A DNA stretch of 64,000 bases from assembly GCA_963715285.1 (NCBI GenBank), contig CAVQRU010000017.1:218839-282838 (forward strand), written 5' to 3'. Both the position numbers and the translations under genes were made by a program. Below the pieces are notes generated by a model. It ran no database searches, was not told the origin of the DNA, and saw only the letters and a list, made by a program, of their open reading frames with translations. Origin of the DNA: Sva-07 sp963715285 (GTDB lineage: Bacteria; Actinomycetota; Acidimicrobiia; Acidimicrobiales; Ilumatobacteraceae). Below, piece by piece: positions 16,598 to 25,186 of the stretch (its first letter is position 1; each line of letters begins with the position of its first letter).

Positions 16598-17775
16598 GCG
16601 TCGAGCTCGCGGCAGGCGTCGTAGAAGTCGTCCCAGCCGGGACGTTCGCGCACGACCGCTTCGAGGTACTCGCGCCACGCGACGGTGTCGTGGACCGGGT
16701 CGCTGACCACGGCACCGACGATGCCGCCGGCGACGTCGGTGGCGCGGAGTCGGCCGTCGCCGAAGTGGGCAGCGAGTGCGAGGCCGTTGGTGACGACCGA
16801 GATCGCCTCCGCCGTCGACAGCGTCGCCGTGGGGATCTTGAGGCTGATCCGCTCGTCCTCGGTGAGACCGGAGCGGAGCTCGCGGAAGACGGTGACGACG
16901 CGACGGATCTCGTCGGCGGCGGCAGGTACCTCGGGGAGTGCGAGGGCGACGCCGAGCTCGGTGACGCGACGCTGCACGATGTCGATCTCCTCGTCGACCG
17001 TGGCGGGCAGCGGGAGCACGACGGTGTTGAAGCGGCGGCGCAACGCACTCGACAGGTCGTTGACGCCGCGGTCGCGGTCGTTGGCGGTGGCGATCACGTT
17101 GAAGCCACGGACGGCGGCGATCTCGGTGTCGAGTTCGGGGATCGGGAGCACCTTCTCCGACAGCACGGTGACGAGCGCATCCTGGACCTCGGGCGGCATC
17201 CGGGTGAGTTCCTCGACGCGCACGAGCGCGCCACGTTGCATCCCGCGGTAGATCGGGCCGGGGACGAGCGCTTCGGTGCTCGGACCCTCGGCGAGGAGGC
17301 GGGCGTAGTTCCAGCCGTAGCGCAGGGTCTCCTCGGTGGTGCCGGCCGTGCCCTGCACCAGCAGCGTGGAGTCGCTGCTGATCGCCGCGGCGAGGTGCTC
17401 GCTGACCCAGGTCTTGGCCGTGCCGGGCACGCCGAGGAGGAGCAGGGCGCGGTCGGTGGCGAGCGTGGCGACCGCGATCTCGACCAGTCGCTGCTGGCCG
17501 ACGTACTTCGGGGCGATGACCGTGCCGTCGCTCAACTCGCCGCCGAGGAGGTAGCGCACGACGGCCCACGGTGACAGCCTCCAGCCCGGCGGCCGTTCGC
17601 GATCGTCGAGTGCCGCGAGCGCCGACAACTCGTGCGCGTACTGGTCTTCGGCGTGTGGCCGCAGCACGTCGCCCTGCGGCGCGTCGACCGGCCGGGTCCG
17701 ACCCGAAGCGTCCGTTGCACTCATCGACGGTGACGCTACCGACCCACCGTCGCTCTGTTCCTGCTGCCCGACCAT
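16594..17775 (-). CDS. MoxR-type AAA+ ATPase
   Basis: 393 aa from ATG 17775; ATG 17724 (MSATDASGRT) is a possible alternative because the first ~30 residues look unconserved. Walker A GVPGTAKT at 115-122; Walker B region ALVRVEELTRMP with Glu-Glu (188-189) where most AAA proteins have Asp-Glu; sensor 1 VIATAND around 228-233; arginine finger ALRRRFN 244-250. Such ATPases work with a VWA partner as chaperones or metal-loading machines. It begins 2 bp after the HNH gene stop and is coupled to the DUF5682 gene through the ATGA ladder. Confidence 0.88.
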   Translation of the reverse strand: MVGQQEQSDGGSVASPSMSATDASGRTRPVDAPQGDVLRPHAEDQYAHELSALAALDDRERPPGWRLSPWAVVRYLLGGELSDGTVIAPKYVGQQRLVEIAVATLATDRALLLLGVPGTAKTWVSEHLAAAISSDSTLLVQGTAGTTEETLRYGWNYARLLAEGPSTEALVPGPIYRGMQRGALVRVEELTRMPPEVQDALVTVLSEKVLPIPELDTEIAAVRGFNVIATANDRDRGVNDLSSALRRRFNTVVLPLPATVDEEIDIVQRRVTELGVALALPEVPAAADEIRRVVTVFRELRSGLTEDERISLKIPTATLSTAEAISVVTNGLALAAHFGDGRLRATDVAGGIVGAVVSDPVHDTVAWREYLEAVVRERPGWDDFYDACRELDA

Positions 17776-17777
17776 CG

Positions 17778-19103
17778 TCAGGCGGCCGTACTTCGACCGG
17801 ACCGGCCGGGTGGCCCCGTGGCGTGGATGCCTCCGTCGGGGAGCCGGAGGGTGAGTTGGCGGTTGGGTGCGAGTTCGATGACCCAGTTGTCGTGGTGGAT
17901 GCGGGTGTGGTGGACCGCGCAGACGGGCAGCAGGTTGGCCAGGTCGGTGCGGCCGCCGTGGCGCCACCAGACGATGTGGTGGAGTTTGCAGCGGTCGTAG
18001 GCGACGGTGCAGCCAGGGATCGCACAACACCGGTAGAGGCCGCGTAGTGCGCGTCGTTGGGCCCGGTTGGCGAGGCGGGTGGTGCGACCGAGGTTCAACT
18101 CGCCGGGGGCGTACAGCACCACACCGTTGCGCACCACGACAGGGTGGATGTCGGCGGTGTCGGCGAGCGCGGCGAGCACCCGGGCCGGCACCTCGACGGG
18201 CATCGAGAACTCGGCGACCGGTCCGGCCTGGTCGGTGGCGTCGGCGTCGATGACCACGACGAACTCCGGCCGGCCCGGCGTCGAGCGCACCGGCGTCGGC
18301 CGGGATCGAGGCTCGCCATTGGCGGTGGCGGTGCCTGCGTTGTCGTTGTCGGCGTCGGTGTGATCGGTGGTGTCGAGGGCCTCGTCCAACAAGAGGCGGG
18401 CAACGGCGCGGGCGGCGAGGTAGCGCTGTTTCTCGATCGGATCGTCCGGACACCCCTCGGGCACCGCCTGGCCGAACAGGGCCTGCACCACCGCGTCGAT
18501 CCGCCCGGCGATCCTGACACCGGTCACCGGGTCGAACCGCGCCGACAGGTTCCACATCCCCTCGGCGTCCACCCAGCTCCGCGCACGGGCGTTGCGACGC
18601 TGCCGCTCCAGGCGATCCAGACCGTCGCCGTCTTGCAGCCGCTTGGTCTCCAGGCCGAGTCGGCGAGTGAACTCATCGACGCTGCCGGCCTTGGCGACAT
18701 CGACCAACGCGTCGGCACGCTCGATCAACTCGCCACGCTTGGTTGGGTCGAGTCGCTTCGAGGCCTTCGTGACGGCATCGACATGATCGGCGGTGATCGC
18801 ACCGTCATCCAACGCGCCCGCCAACCTCGGGGTCCTGCCCAACGTCGCTGACCGTTCGGTCGACTTCGCCGCCTGACCCAACGACGTCTTCGACGCCTTC
18901 GCGACGCGTTGCTCGGGAAACGAATCGACCTCACGCAACCGGGCAACCAGCCCAGCATGCTGGGCATCACACCACGCCTGCACCTCACGCACCGCGACCA
19001 GACCCGACTCGATCACATCAGCACCCGCAGACGACTCCGCACGCACCGCAGCAATCACCCCGACCCGCTCGACCACCGCTGCGACCTCCATACCGACCAT
19101 CAT
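17778..19103 (-). CDS. DUF222/HNH endonuclease domain protein (13E12 type)
   Basis: 441 aa. N-terminal DUF222 helical region (VAAVVERVGVIAAVRAESSA ... ARSWVDAEGMWNLSARFDP) and a C-terminal HNH nuclease: CAIPGC, CKLHHIVWWRHGGRTDLANL, CAVHHTRIHHDNW, all metal and zinc ligands kept. These genes are scattered in high copy in many actinobacteria and behave like selfish insertions; nuclease activity is by family. Start taken as ATG 19103; ATG 19100 and 19091 are alternatives. It separates DUF5691 from the MoxR gene in what is elsewhere, as far as I recall, a contiguous operon. Confidence 0.85.
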   Translation of the reverse strand: MMVGMEVAAVVERVGVIAAVRAESSAGADVIESGLVAVREVQAWCDAQHAGLVARLREVDSFPEQRVAKASKTSLGQAAKSTERSATLGRTPRLAGALDDGAITADHVDAVTKASKRLDPTKRGELIERADALVDVAKAGSVDEFTRRLGLETKRLQDGDGLDRLERQRRNARARSWVDAEGMWNLSARFDPVTGVRIAGRIDAVVQALFGQAVPEGCPDDPIEKQRYLAARAVARLLLDEALDTTDHTDADNDNAGTATANGEPRSRPTPVRSTPGRPEFVVVIDADATDQAGPVAEFSMPVEVPARVLAALADTADIHPVVVRNGVVLYAPGELNLGRTTRLANRAQRRALRGLYRCCAIPGCTVAYDRCKLHHIVWWRHGGRTDLANLLPVCAVHHTRIHHDNWVIELAPNRQLTLRLPDGGIHATGPPGRSGRSTAA

Positions 19104-19159
19104 GACCAAGGGGTCTGACAGAGTCGGCCGAGCTCGCGGGTGGCTGTCCGTGTCGCGTA

Positions 19160-19180
19160 TCGGGTGGACCGTCCCACCCG
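19160..19180. repeat. Diverged, opposite-orientation copy of the 66-bp hairpin repeat core
   Basis: TCGGGTGGACCGTCCCACC matches the centre of the 20172/20268 repeats read in reverse (one C/T change), and AAACGG follows at 19191-19196. The rest of the 255-bp stretch 19104-19358 between the HNH and DUF5691 genes shows no gene; it may hold the HNH promoter. Confidence 0.5.
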
Positions 19181-19358
19181 GATCTGCACCCAAACGGTGC
19201 ATGGGGGGTCGAGGTGTCAGTCGCCGGCGACGGTGGGCACCTGATCGACTCCCCACCCGCGGTGGTGTCCGCCCCTGCGCGGCGGGCGTCAGCGTCAGCT
19301 CCCGCGCAGGCAACGCATCTTCGTGCTGACGCTGAACGTTTTCCGGACCGACATGCCG

Positions 19359-20162
19359 TCAGTTGACCGACAGCTCGTCGAGCATGTGCCGGCGGGTGCG
19401 GGCGAGGTCGCCGAGCACCGATGCCAGGGCGAACCCGGGCGAGCGGCCGTCGATCGCTTCGAACGCGGACGCGACCTCGCCGAGGGCATCGGGACGCAGA
19501 CGGGCGACGAGGTTCACCAGGACGGCTCGGTGGGCGTGGACGAGCATCCCGTCGTCGATGGCGCCGGCGAGCTGGCGGGCCACCACGTCGCCGTCGGCGT
19601 ACAGCAACGGTTCCAGATCGGGCGGGATCGGCAGCGGCGCCAGCTCGGCGATGTCCTCCTCCGATCGGTCACGGCGCGTGCTCCCAGCGCCGGCGGCGGC
19701 GAGGTCGGGGACCAACTCGACGAGCCAGTCGGCGAGCGGCCCGCAGGCGATCTCGGCCCGCGCTCGGCGCACTGGGTCACGTCGGTGCCGACGCAGGATC
19801 GCCGGCACCAGTTCCGGAGCAACCCGCCATCCGTTGGTGATGAGCGCCAGCATCCATTCATCCTCCAACACGGGCCACGACACCGTGATGTGCTGCCACC
19901 GGTCGGCCGCCGCCGGCACGATGACCGGTCGATCGTCGGTGGCCGGAGTCTGGAGTCGGGTCACGGGCGGAGCCGGTCGCACACCGGCTCGGAGCAACGC
20001 CGTGCAGGCTGCCACCTGTGCGAGCATCCGCTCCGACGGCGCGGCCCGCAGCGTGTCGTCGACCAGGTCCGCGAGGGCTCCCTCGGGCTCGGGCGGGTCA
20101 CGGCGGTCGGTGCCGAGCATCGCCGTGCTCACCAGTTCCCTCCAGTGCTCCGTCATGCTCAT
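19359..20162 (-). CDS. DUF5691-like protein
   Basis: 267 aa from ATG 20162 (MSMTEHWREL; ATG 20156 also possible). Opening WRELVSTAMLGTDRR, then ITVSWPVLEDEWMLALITNG and LADWLVELVPDL, the pattern I associate with DUF5691 that follows SWIM zinc-finger genes; function unknown. Homologues I recall are longer (about 400-500 aa), so this one may be shortened at its C-terminus, the side facing the HNH gene. The upstream frame to 20306 is made of the hairpin repeats and is excluded. Confidence 0.65.
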   Translation of the reverse strand: MSMTEHWRELVSTAMLGTDRRDPPEPEGALADLVDDTLRAAPSERMLAQVAACTALLRAGVRPAPPVTRLQTPATDDRPVIVPAAADRWQHITVSWPVLEDEWMLALITNGWRVAPELVPAILRRHRRDPVRRARAEIACGPLADWLVELVPDLAAAGAGSTRRDRSEEDIAELAPLPIPPDLEPLLYADGDVVARQLAGAIDDGMLVHAHRAVLVNLVARLRPDALGEVASAFEAIDGRSPGFALASVLGDLARTRRHMLDELSVN

Positions 20163-20171
20163 GTCAGACCC

Positions 20172-20237
20172 CGCAGACGTTTGCGCGACGTCTTCGGTGG
20201 GGCGGTCCACCCGAATCCCGACGCAAACGGAACGGGC
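20172..20237. repeat. 66-bp hairpin repeat, copy 1
   Basis: Outer arms CGTTTGCG (20178-20185) and CGCAAACG (20222-20229) with inner CGGTGGGG/CCACCCG arms allow a long imperfect hairpin. The second copy 96 bp on differs at one base. It lies between the SWIM gene stop and the DUF5691 start, so it is transcribed as operon spacer. Confidence 0.85.
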
Positions 20238-20267
20238 AGGCGGGTGATCAGGTCCACACCGCACCCC

Positions 20268-20333
20268 CGCAGTCGTTTGCGCGACGTCTTCGGTGGGGCG
20301 GTCCACCCGAATCCCGACGCAAACGGAACGGGC
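20268..20333. repeat. 66-bp hairpin repeat, copy 2, followed by a G-run tract
   Basis: 65 of 66 bases equal copy 1. Directly after it, 20330-20362 holds seven runs of three to five G separated by single C, a strong G-quadruplex pattern on the + strand, ending just before the SWIM stop at 20367. Confidence 0.85.
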
Positions 20334-20366
20334 GGGCGGGCGGGGGCGGGGCGGGGGCGGGGATGG

Positions 20367-21815
20367 TCATGCGGCGCTCACGAAGGAGTCGTCGGCTCGG
20401 GGGCCGATGTCGATCGACCGGTCGGGCAGGTGGATGGTCAACGGGACCACGCCGTGCGGCGTCCACTCCACCGTCACGTCGACCGCTGCCCCGCCCGACA
20501 CGGCGAGCAGCGTGGCCATCGACGGCCCGGCGATCACGGGCAGGCTTCCGGAGTCGTCGGTCAACACCCATGCCGATCCGGCCTGCGCCACGGCGGCGTG
20601 CACCGTCACGGGCAACCGGTCGAGCCAGGGCTCGGCAACGAGCATCGAGCCGATCTCGTTGCACGCTGCGCCGACGTCGACCGCCGGCGGGCGGGCGGGC
20701 GCGACGGGCTCGCCGTGGCGGAGCCCGACCAGCGCTCGCAGCGCCGGGCCCGGATACCGGTGGAGGTCGGCCGCCAGCGACGTTCCGACCACCAGCGAGG
20801 TGTCGAGGCTCTGTCGGTACGCGGCGAACGAGAGCACCAGGGCCCAGCGGCCCGACGCCGCTCCCCGCAGCCAGTGTCGCCGCACCTCGATGCGATCCTC
20901 GCGGGTGTCGCTGCGACCGGCGACGATCCAGTCGTCGGTGTCGGGGACGCCGCCGAGCACGTCGGCCTGGCGGACCTGCCAGCCGACGGTGGTCGCCACC
21001 GCGTCGGCCGTCGGGCTCGGCAGCGACCCGAGGCGGCGGGCGGCCTGCGACAGCAGATGGAGCAGCCCGAGTTCGGCGAGCACGTCGCCGTGCCAGTCGG
21101 GTGACGCACCGACGAGGCCCGCCAGGCGCCGGATCCGGTTGGCGAGACTTCCTGCCTGGGCGTCGACCAGGCGGGCGGCGAGCTGGTCCCACGTCGAGTA
21201 CCGGGCGAGTGCCGGATCGGCGAGGCCGGTTCGCATCCGATCGTCGAGCCACCGGTCGAGTTCGACGAGCCCGGCGAACATCCGCTCGACGCGCTCGTCG
21301 CGAGCACGATCGCGATCGGGTGGTGGTTCGTCGGCGGGCGGGTCGGCCGTCTCGTCGGCGCTCGACGAGTCACTCGGGGCACTCGATTCGTCGGAGCCCG
21401 CCGACGCGGCGGTCTCGGAACCGGTCGACGTGCCGGTCCCGGAACCGGTCGACGTCTCGGACGCCCCGGTGCCGGCGGCGTGCTTCGAGCGAGCGACCCG
21501 GGAGCTGATCCACGAGTCGACAGGCGGCGGCGCGATGGCGTTGGGCACCTGCCCGTCGACCCACAGCAGCAAGAGCGCGAGCGCATGTTTGCACGGACGC
21601 CGCCGGCTCGGGCACGTACACGAAGCACCGACACCGATGTGGTCGACCATCGTGTCGTAGGGCTCGGAACCACTCCCGCGGCACACACCCCACACGACCC
21701 GCTCGTCGGCGCCGAGCGAGCCCCAGCGGGTGAGCGACACCAACGGTCGGGCAGCGGTCAGTGCCGCGGGTGTCGGGGCGAGCGCCTCGACCTGTTCCAC
21801 CGACCACGTCGCCAT
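20367..21815 (-). CDS. SWIM zinc-finger family protein
   Basis: 482 aa from ATG 21815 (MATWSVEQVEALAPT). SWIM zinc finger at about 80-97: SCTCPSRRRPCKHALALLLL, i.e. CxCxnCxH, a nucleic-acid or protein interaction module. A Ser/Thr/Gly/Glu-rich linker (~125-185) precedes a helical C-terminal domain without known motif. It is the first gene of the minus-strand series SWIM, DUF5691, HNH, MoxR, DUF5682, VWA. The frame extends upstream to 21842, but the Met in ATGGCGACGTGG fits family starts. Confidence 0.85.
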   Translation of the reverse strand: MATWSVEQVEALAPTPAALTAARPLVSLTRWGSLGADERVVWGVCRGSGSEPYDTMVDHIGVGASCTCPSRRRPCKHALALLLLWVDGQVPNAIAPPPVDSWISSRVARSKHAAGTGASETSTGSGTGTSTGSETAASAGSDESSAPSDSSSADETADPPADEPPPDRDRARDERVERMFAGLVELDRWLDDRMRTGLADPALARYSTWDQLAARLVDAQAGSLANRIRRLAGLVGASPDWHGDVLAELGLLHLLSQAARRLGSLPSPTADAVATTVGWQVRQADVLGGVPDTDDWIVAGRSDTREDRIEVRRHWLRGAASGRWALVLSFAAYRQSLDTSLVVGTSLAADLHRYPGPALRALVGLRHGEPVAPARPPAVDVGAACNEIGSMLVAEPWLDRLPVTVHAAVAQAGSAWVLTDDSGSLPVIAGPSMATLLAVSGGAAVDVTVEWTPHGVVPLTIHLPDRSIDIGPRADDSFVSAA

Positions 21816-21844
21816 GCAGCGATGGTACCGATCGGCTGTCACCG

Positions 21845-21877
21845 CTCGATCAGCCCTCGATCAGCCCTCGATCAGCG
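21845..21877. repeat. 11-bp tandem triplication (CTCGATCAGCC)
   Basis: Three units, the last with G for the final C, in the 141-bp gap between the lipB-lipA stop and the SWIM gene start. No function can be assigned; it lies in the presumed SWIM promoter region. Confidence 0.6.
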
Positions 21878-21956
21878 CTCGGCCGGCCCAGAGGGCGGCA
21901 CCGCGCGGATGACACCAGAGGTCGCCGGAACGCACCTCGGACGCGGTGACGGCGCC

Positions 21957-23642
21957 TCAGCGGCGAGTGCCGACCGTGACCGGCTGAGGGGTCACCGAGG
22001 CGGCGGCCGACTTGGCGTGATAGCTCGAGCGGGTCAGTGGGCTCGCCTCGACGTGGCCGATGCCGAACGCCTCGCCGAGCTGTTTCCAACGCACGAACTC
22101 GGCGGGTTCGGCGTAGCGGTCGATCGGCAGGTGGTTCGACGTCGGGCGCAGGTACTGACCGATCGTGACGATGTCGACGCCGAGGTCGGCGAGGTCGGCG
22201 AGCAGCCCGACGATCTCGACGTCGGTCTCGCCCAAGCCGACCATGAACCCGGTCTTGACGGTCAGCCCCGCCGCCTTCGCCCGTGCGAGCACGCCGAGTG
22301 AGCGGGCGTAACCAGCCGACGGGCGCACCGCCCGCTGGAGCCGGGCAACCGTTTCGACGTTGTGGTTGAGCACGTCCGGTCGCACGCGGAACAACACGTC
22401 GAGCGCAGCGTCGTCGCCCTTGGCATCGGAGATCAACGTCTCGATCTGCGTGCGGGGCCGCCGGAGCCTGATCGCCTCGACACACGCGGCGACGTGGGCC
22501 ATGCCACCGTCGGCGAGATCGTCACGAGCGACCATCGTCAGCACGGCGTGGTCGAGGTCCATCCGGTCGATCGCCTCGGCGACGCGGGCGGGCTCGTCGG
22601 CGGCGGGGGCCAGCGGCTTGCTGGTGTCGACGAGACAGAACCCGCATGCCCGCGTGCACCGCTCGCCCAGCACCATGAAGGTCGCGGTGCCATCGCTCCA
22701 GCACTCCGACAGGTTCGGACAGCCGGCGTCCTCACAGACGGTCACGAGGTCGAGTTCGCGGATCGTCCTGCGCAGCGACGTGACCCCCTCGCCGAGTTCG
22801 ACCTTCGGCCGCAACCACTCGGGCTTGCGTGTCTCGATCGACAATCCGTTCGTGACTCCGGCCGCCTCCAGGCGTGCAGCAGCGCGATCGGAGACCAGCT
22901 TCACCTGTTCGCCGGGACCCTCGCCGCGGGAGAATGCGGAGAGGTCTCGGCCATCGGCGGGATGGCGCCACGCAACGTCCTGACGTTCGATCGCACCGTC
23001 GGCCCAGCGGTCGGCGGCGAGCCGGGCCACGACGTCGGCCACCTCGCGCATCGTGACGTCGATGCCCTCCTCCGCCAGCGACGTGACCGGCTTGTCGCCG
23101 ATCCCGCACGGCACGATGTGCTCGCGAAGGTAGGCCATGTCGGTCGTGACGTTGAGGGCGAAGCCGTGCATCGTCCGGCCGTTCGCGAGCCGTACCCCGA
23201 TCGCGCAGATCTTGCGGGGAACCACCTCCGGGTCGGGGTGGCCGACGTCGAGCCACACGCCGGCGAACCCGTCGAGTCGACCGGCGTTCGGAAGCCCGAG
23301 TTCGGCGAGTGCGTCGATGATCAGGCCCTCGACGTTGCACACGTGCGCCGATGCGCCGAGTCGGTTGTCGACGTTGACGATCGGGTAGCCGACGAGCTGA
23401 CCCGGGCCGTGGTAGGTGATGTCACCACCGCGCTTGGCCGCCACCAGTTCAGCCCCGACAGCGGCCGGTTCGCAGCGCAGGTTGGTCGAAAGGTCGGCCC
23501 GGGCGCCGTGGGTGAACACGTGCGGGTGTTCGAGCAACAACAGGTGCTGCCCGGCGCCGTGCTCGAACAGCGACGTCTGCACGGCCAGCGCCTCGCGGTA
23601 GGGCACGCGCCCCAGCCAGCGGACGCGCAGCGGGTCGACCAC
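21957..23642 (-). CDS. lipB-lipA: LipB-LipA fusion: octanoyltransferase plus lipoyl synthase
   Basis: 561 aa in one frame. Residues 1-215 are LipB: KRGGDITYHGPGQLVGYP, Lys144 (RKICAIGVR) and acyl-accepting Cys179 (PCGIGDKPVTSL); it moves octanoate from acyl-ACP to lipoyl domains. Residues ~265-561 are LipA: auxiliary cluster Cys 303/308/314 (CEDAGCPNLSEC) and radical-SAM CTRACGFC (329/333/336); it inserts two sulfurs. Together they make lipoyl groups. The normal free LipA N-terminus is replaced by a ~45-residue linker. GTG start 23642 lies 16 bp after the E2 acyltransferase gene, whose lipoyl domain is a substrate. Confidence 0.92.
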   Translation of the reverse strand: MVDPLRVRWLGRVPYREALAVQTSLFEHGAGQHLLLLEHPHVFTHGARADLSTNLRCEPAAVGAELVAAKRGGDITYHGPGQLVGYPIVNVDNRLGASAHVCNVEGLIIDALAELGLPNAGRLDGFAGVWLDVGHPDPEVVPRKICAIGVRLANGRTMHGFALNVTTDMAYLREHIVPCGIGDKPVTSLAEEGIDVTMREVADVVARLAADRWADGAIERQDVAWRHPADGRDLSAFSRGEGPGEQVKLVSDRAAARLEAAGVTNGLSIETRKPEWLRPKVELGEGVTSLRRTIRELDLVTVCEDAGCPNLSECWSDGTATFMVLGERCTRACGFCLVDTSKPLAPAADEPARVAEAIDRMDLDHAVLTMVARDDLADGGMAHVAACVEAIRLRRPRTQIETLISDAKGDDAALDVLFRVRPDVLNHNVETVARLQRAVRPSAGYARSLGVLARAKAAGLTVKTGFMVGLGETDVEIVGLLADLADLGVDIVTIGQYLRPTSNHLPIDRYAEPAEFVRWKQLGEAFGIGHVEASPLTRSSYHAKSAAASVTPQPVTVGTRR

Positions 23643-23658
23643 GGGACGGCCGAGCTCG

Positions 23659-25137
23659 TCAGAGCTCGGTGGACCAGTCCTTCGTCTCGAGGATCTCCTT
23701 GACCCGCTTCAGGAACCCAGCGGCGTAGGCACCGTCGAACGCACGGTGATCCCAACTCATCGCGAGGTTGCCGACCGGGTGGATCGCGATCGCTTCACCA
23801 CCGTCGGGTCCGCTGGTGACCACCGGCTTGCGGACGATGGCGTCGGTCGAGATGATCGCCACCTGCGGCTGGTTGATGATCGGCATGGTGAGCACCGAAC
23901 CGGCCGAGCCGTTGTTGGTGATCGTGAACGTGCCGTCGGAGATCTCGTCCGGGCTGAGCTTGCGCCTGCGGGCCCGGTCGGCGAGATCGGAGATCTCGGT
24001 GGCGATCGCCCCGAGCCGTTTCGTCTCGGCGTCGCGGATGACCGGCGCGAGAAGGCCCTCGTAGTCGAGGTCGACGGCGATGCCGAGGTCGATGTAGTTG
24101 TGCACCACGAGTTGGCTGCCGGCGACACTGGCGTTGAGGTGGGGGAACTCGCGGAGACCGTCGATCACGGCGCGGGCGATGAACGGCAGGTAGGTGAGGC
24201 TGAAGCCGTGGCTCGCCTTCCACTCGGACTTCACCCGGCCACGGACGACATCGACGTTCGCGAAGTCGACCTCGACGACGCTGAACGCATGTGGGCTCGT
24301 GGCCTTGCTCATCACCATGTGGTCACCGGTGAGCCGGCGGATCTTCGACAGTGCGACGACGCTGTCACGCTCGCCGGCGCTGACCACCGGAGCAACGGCC
24401 GGAGCCGGTGCAGGCGCTGCGGGAGCGGGTGCGGGAGCCGGCGCCGGAGCCGGTACGGCCGGGGCGGGAGCAGCCGGAGCAGCGGCGGGAGCCTGCGACA
24501 CCGCAGCAGCCGGCGCGGGAGCCGCGGGCTCCTGGCGGCTGGCGCCGGTGGCATCGATGTGGTCGAGCACGTCGTCGCGGGTGATTCGACCGCCCGGGCC
24601 GGTGCCCGTGATCGCGTCGGGGTTCAGCCCGTGCTCGTTGACGAGGCGTCGAACCACCGGTGACAGCAGCCGGTTGTCACCGGCGGTCGCCGTCTCCGCG
24701 GCCGCAGGAGCCGGCGATGGGGCGGGTGACGGAGCCGTCGCGGCCGGCGGCGTCGATTCGACCGCTGGGGCGGGGGCCGGGGCTGCGGCCGGGGCGGGGG
24801 CAGGGGCCGGTTCGGGCGCGGGAGCCGGTTCGGCAGCGGGAGTCGGTTCCGGCGCGGGGGCCGGCTCGGCAGCCGGGGCCGGCGCAGCGGGCGCCGCGCC
24901 TTCGGCGTCACCCACGACGGCGATCACGGTGCCGACGTCGACGGTGTCACCCTCCTGTACGCGGATCTCCGTCAGCACCCCCGACACCGGTGACGGGACC
25001 TCGGTGTCGACCTTGTCGGTCGACACCTCGAACAACGGTTCGTCGGCGGCGACGGTGTCGCCGACGTTCTTGAACCACTGGGTGATCGTGCCTTCGGTGA
25101 CCGTTTCACCGAGCTGTGGGAGCGTGACGTCTGCCAT
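23659..25137 (-). CDS. sucB: Dihydrolipoamide acyltransferase (E2) of a 2-oxo acid dehydrogenase
   Basis: 492 aa. One lipoyl domain (1-80) with lipoylation site FEVSTDKVDTEVPSP; a long Ala/Pro/Glu linker; peripheral subunit-binding domain (LLSPVVRRLVNEHGLNPDAI, GPGGRITRDD); second Ala/Pro linker; CAT domain ending MSWDHRAFDGAYAAGFL with active-site HxxxDG. Single gene with lpd and lipBA downstream/upstream. It is either the 2-oxoglutarate (succinyl) or pyruvate/branched-chain E2; the sequence alone does not settle this. An AceE-type E1 is at 38225, which would pair with an AceF-like E2. Confidence 0.88.
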   Translation of the reverse strand: MADVTLPQLGETVTEGTITQWFKNVGDTVAADEPLFEVSTDKVDTEVPSPVSGVLTEIRVQEGDTVDVGTVIAVVGDAEGAAPAAPAPAAEPAPAPEPTPAAEPAPAPEPAPAPAPAAAPAPAPAVESTPPAATAPSPAPSPAPAAAETATAGDNRLLSPVVRRLVNEHGLNPDAITGTGPGGRITRDDVLDHIDATGASRQEPAAPAPAAAVSQAPAAAPAAPAPAVPAPAPAPAPAPAAPAPAPAVAPVVSAGERDSVVALSKIRRLTGDHMVMSKATSPHAFSVVEVDFANVDVVRGRVKSEWKASHGFSLTYLPFIARAVIDGLREFPHLNASVAGSQLVVHNYIDLGIAVDLDYEGLLAPVIRDAETKRLGAIATEISDLADRARRRKLSPDEISDGTFTITNNGSAGSVLTMPIINQPQVAIISTDAIVRKPVVTSGPDGGEAIAIHPVGNLAMSWDHRAFDGAYAAGFLKRVKEILETKDWSTEL

Positions 25138-25186
25138 GGATCTGGATTCCTTCGCGGGTTCGTTCGGGTCGGATGGCTGCTGGTGG

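Noticed and set aside
14323..17574. 1083-codon + strand frame
   Set aside because: Complement of DUF5682 and moxR genes; composition is that of antisense reading.
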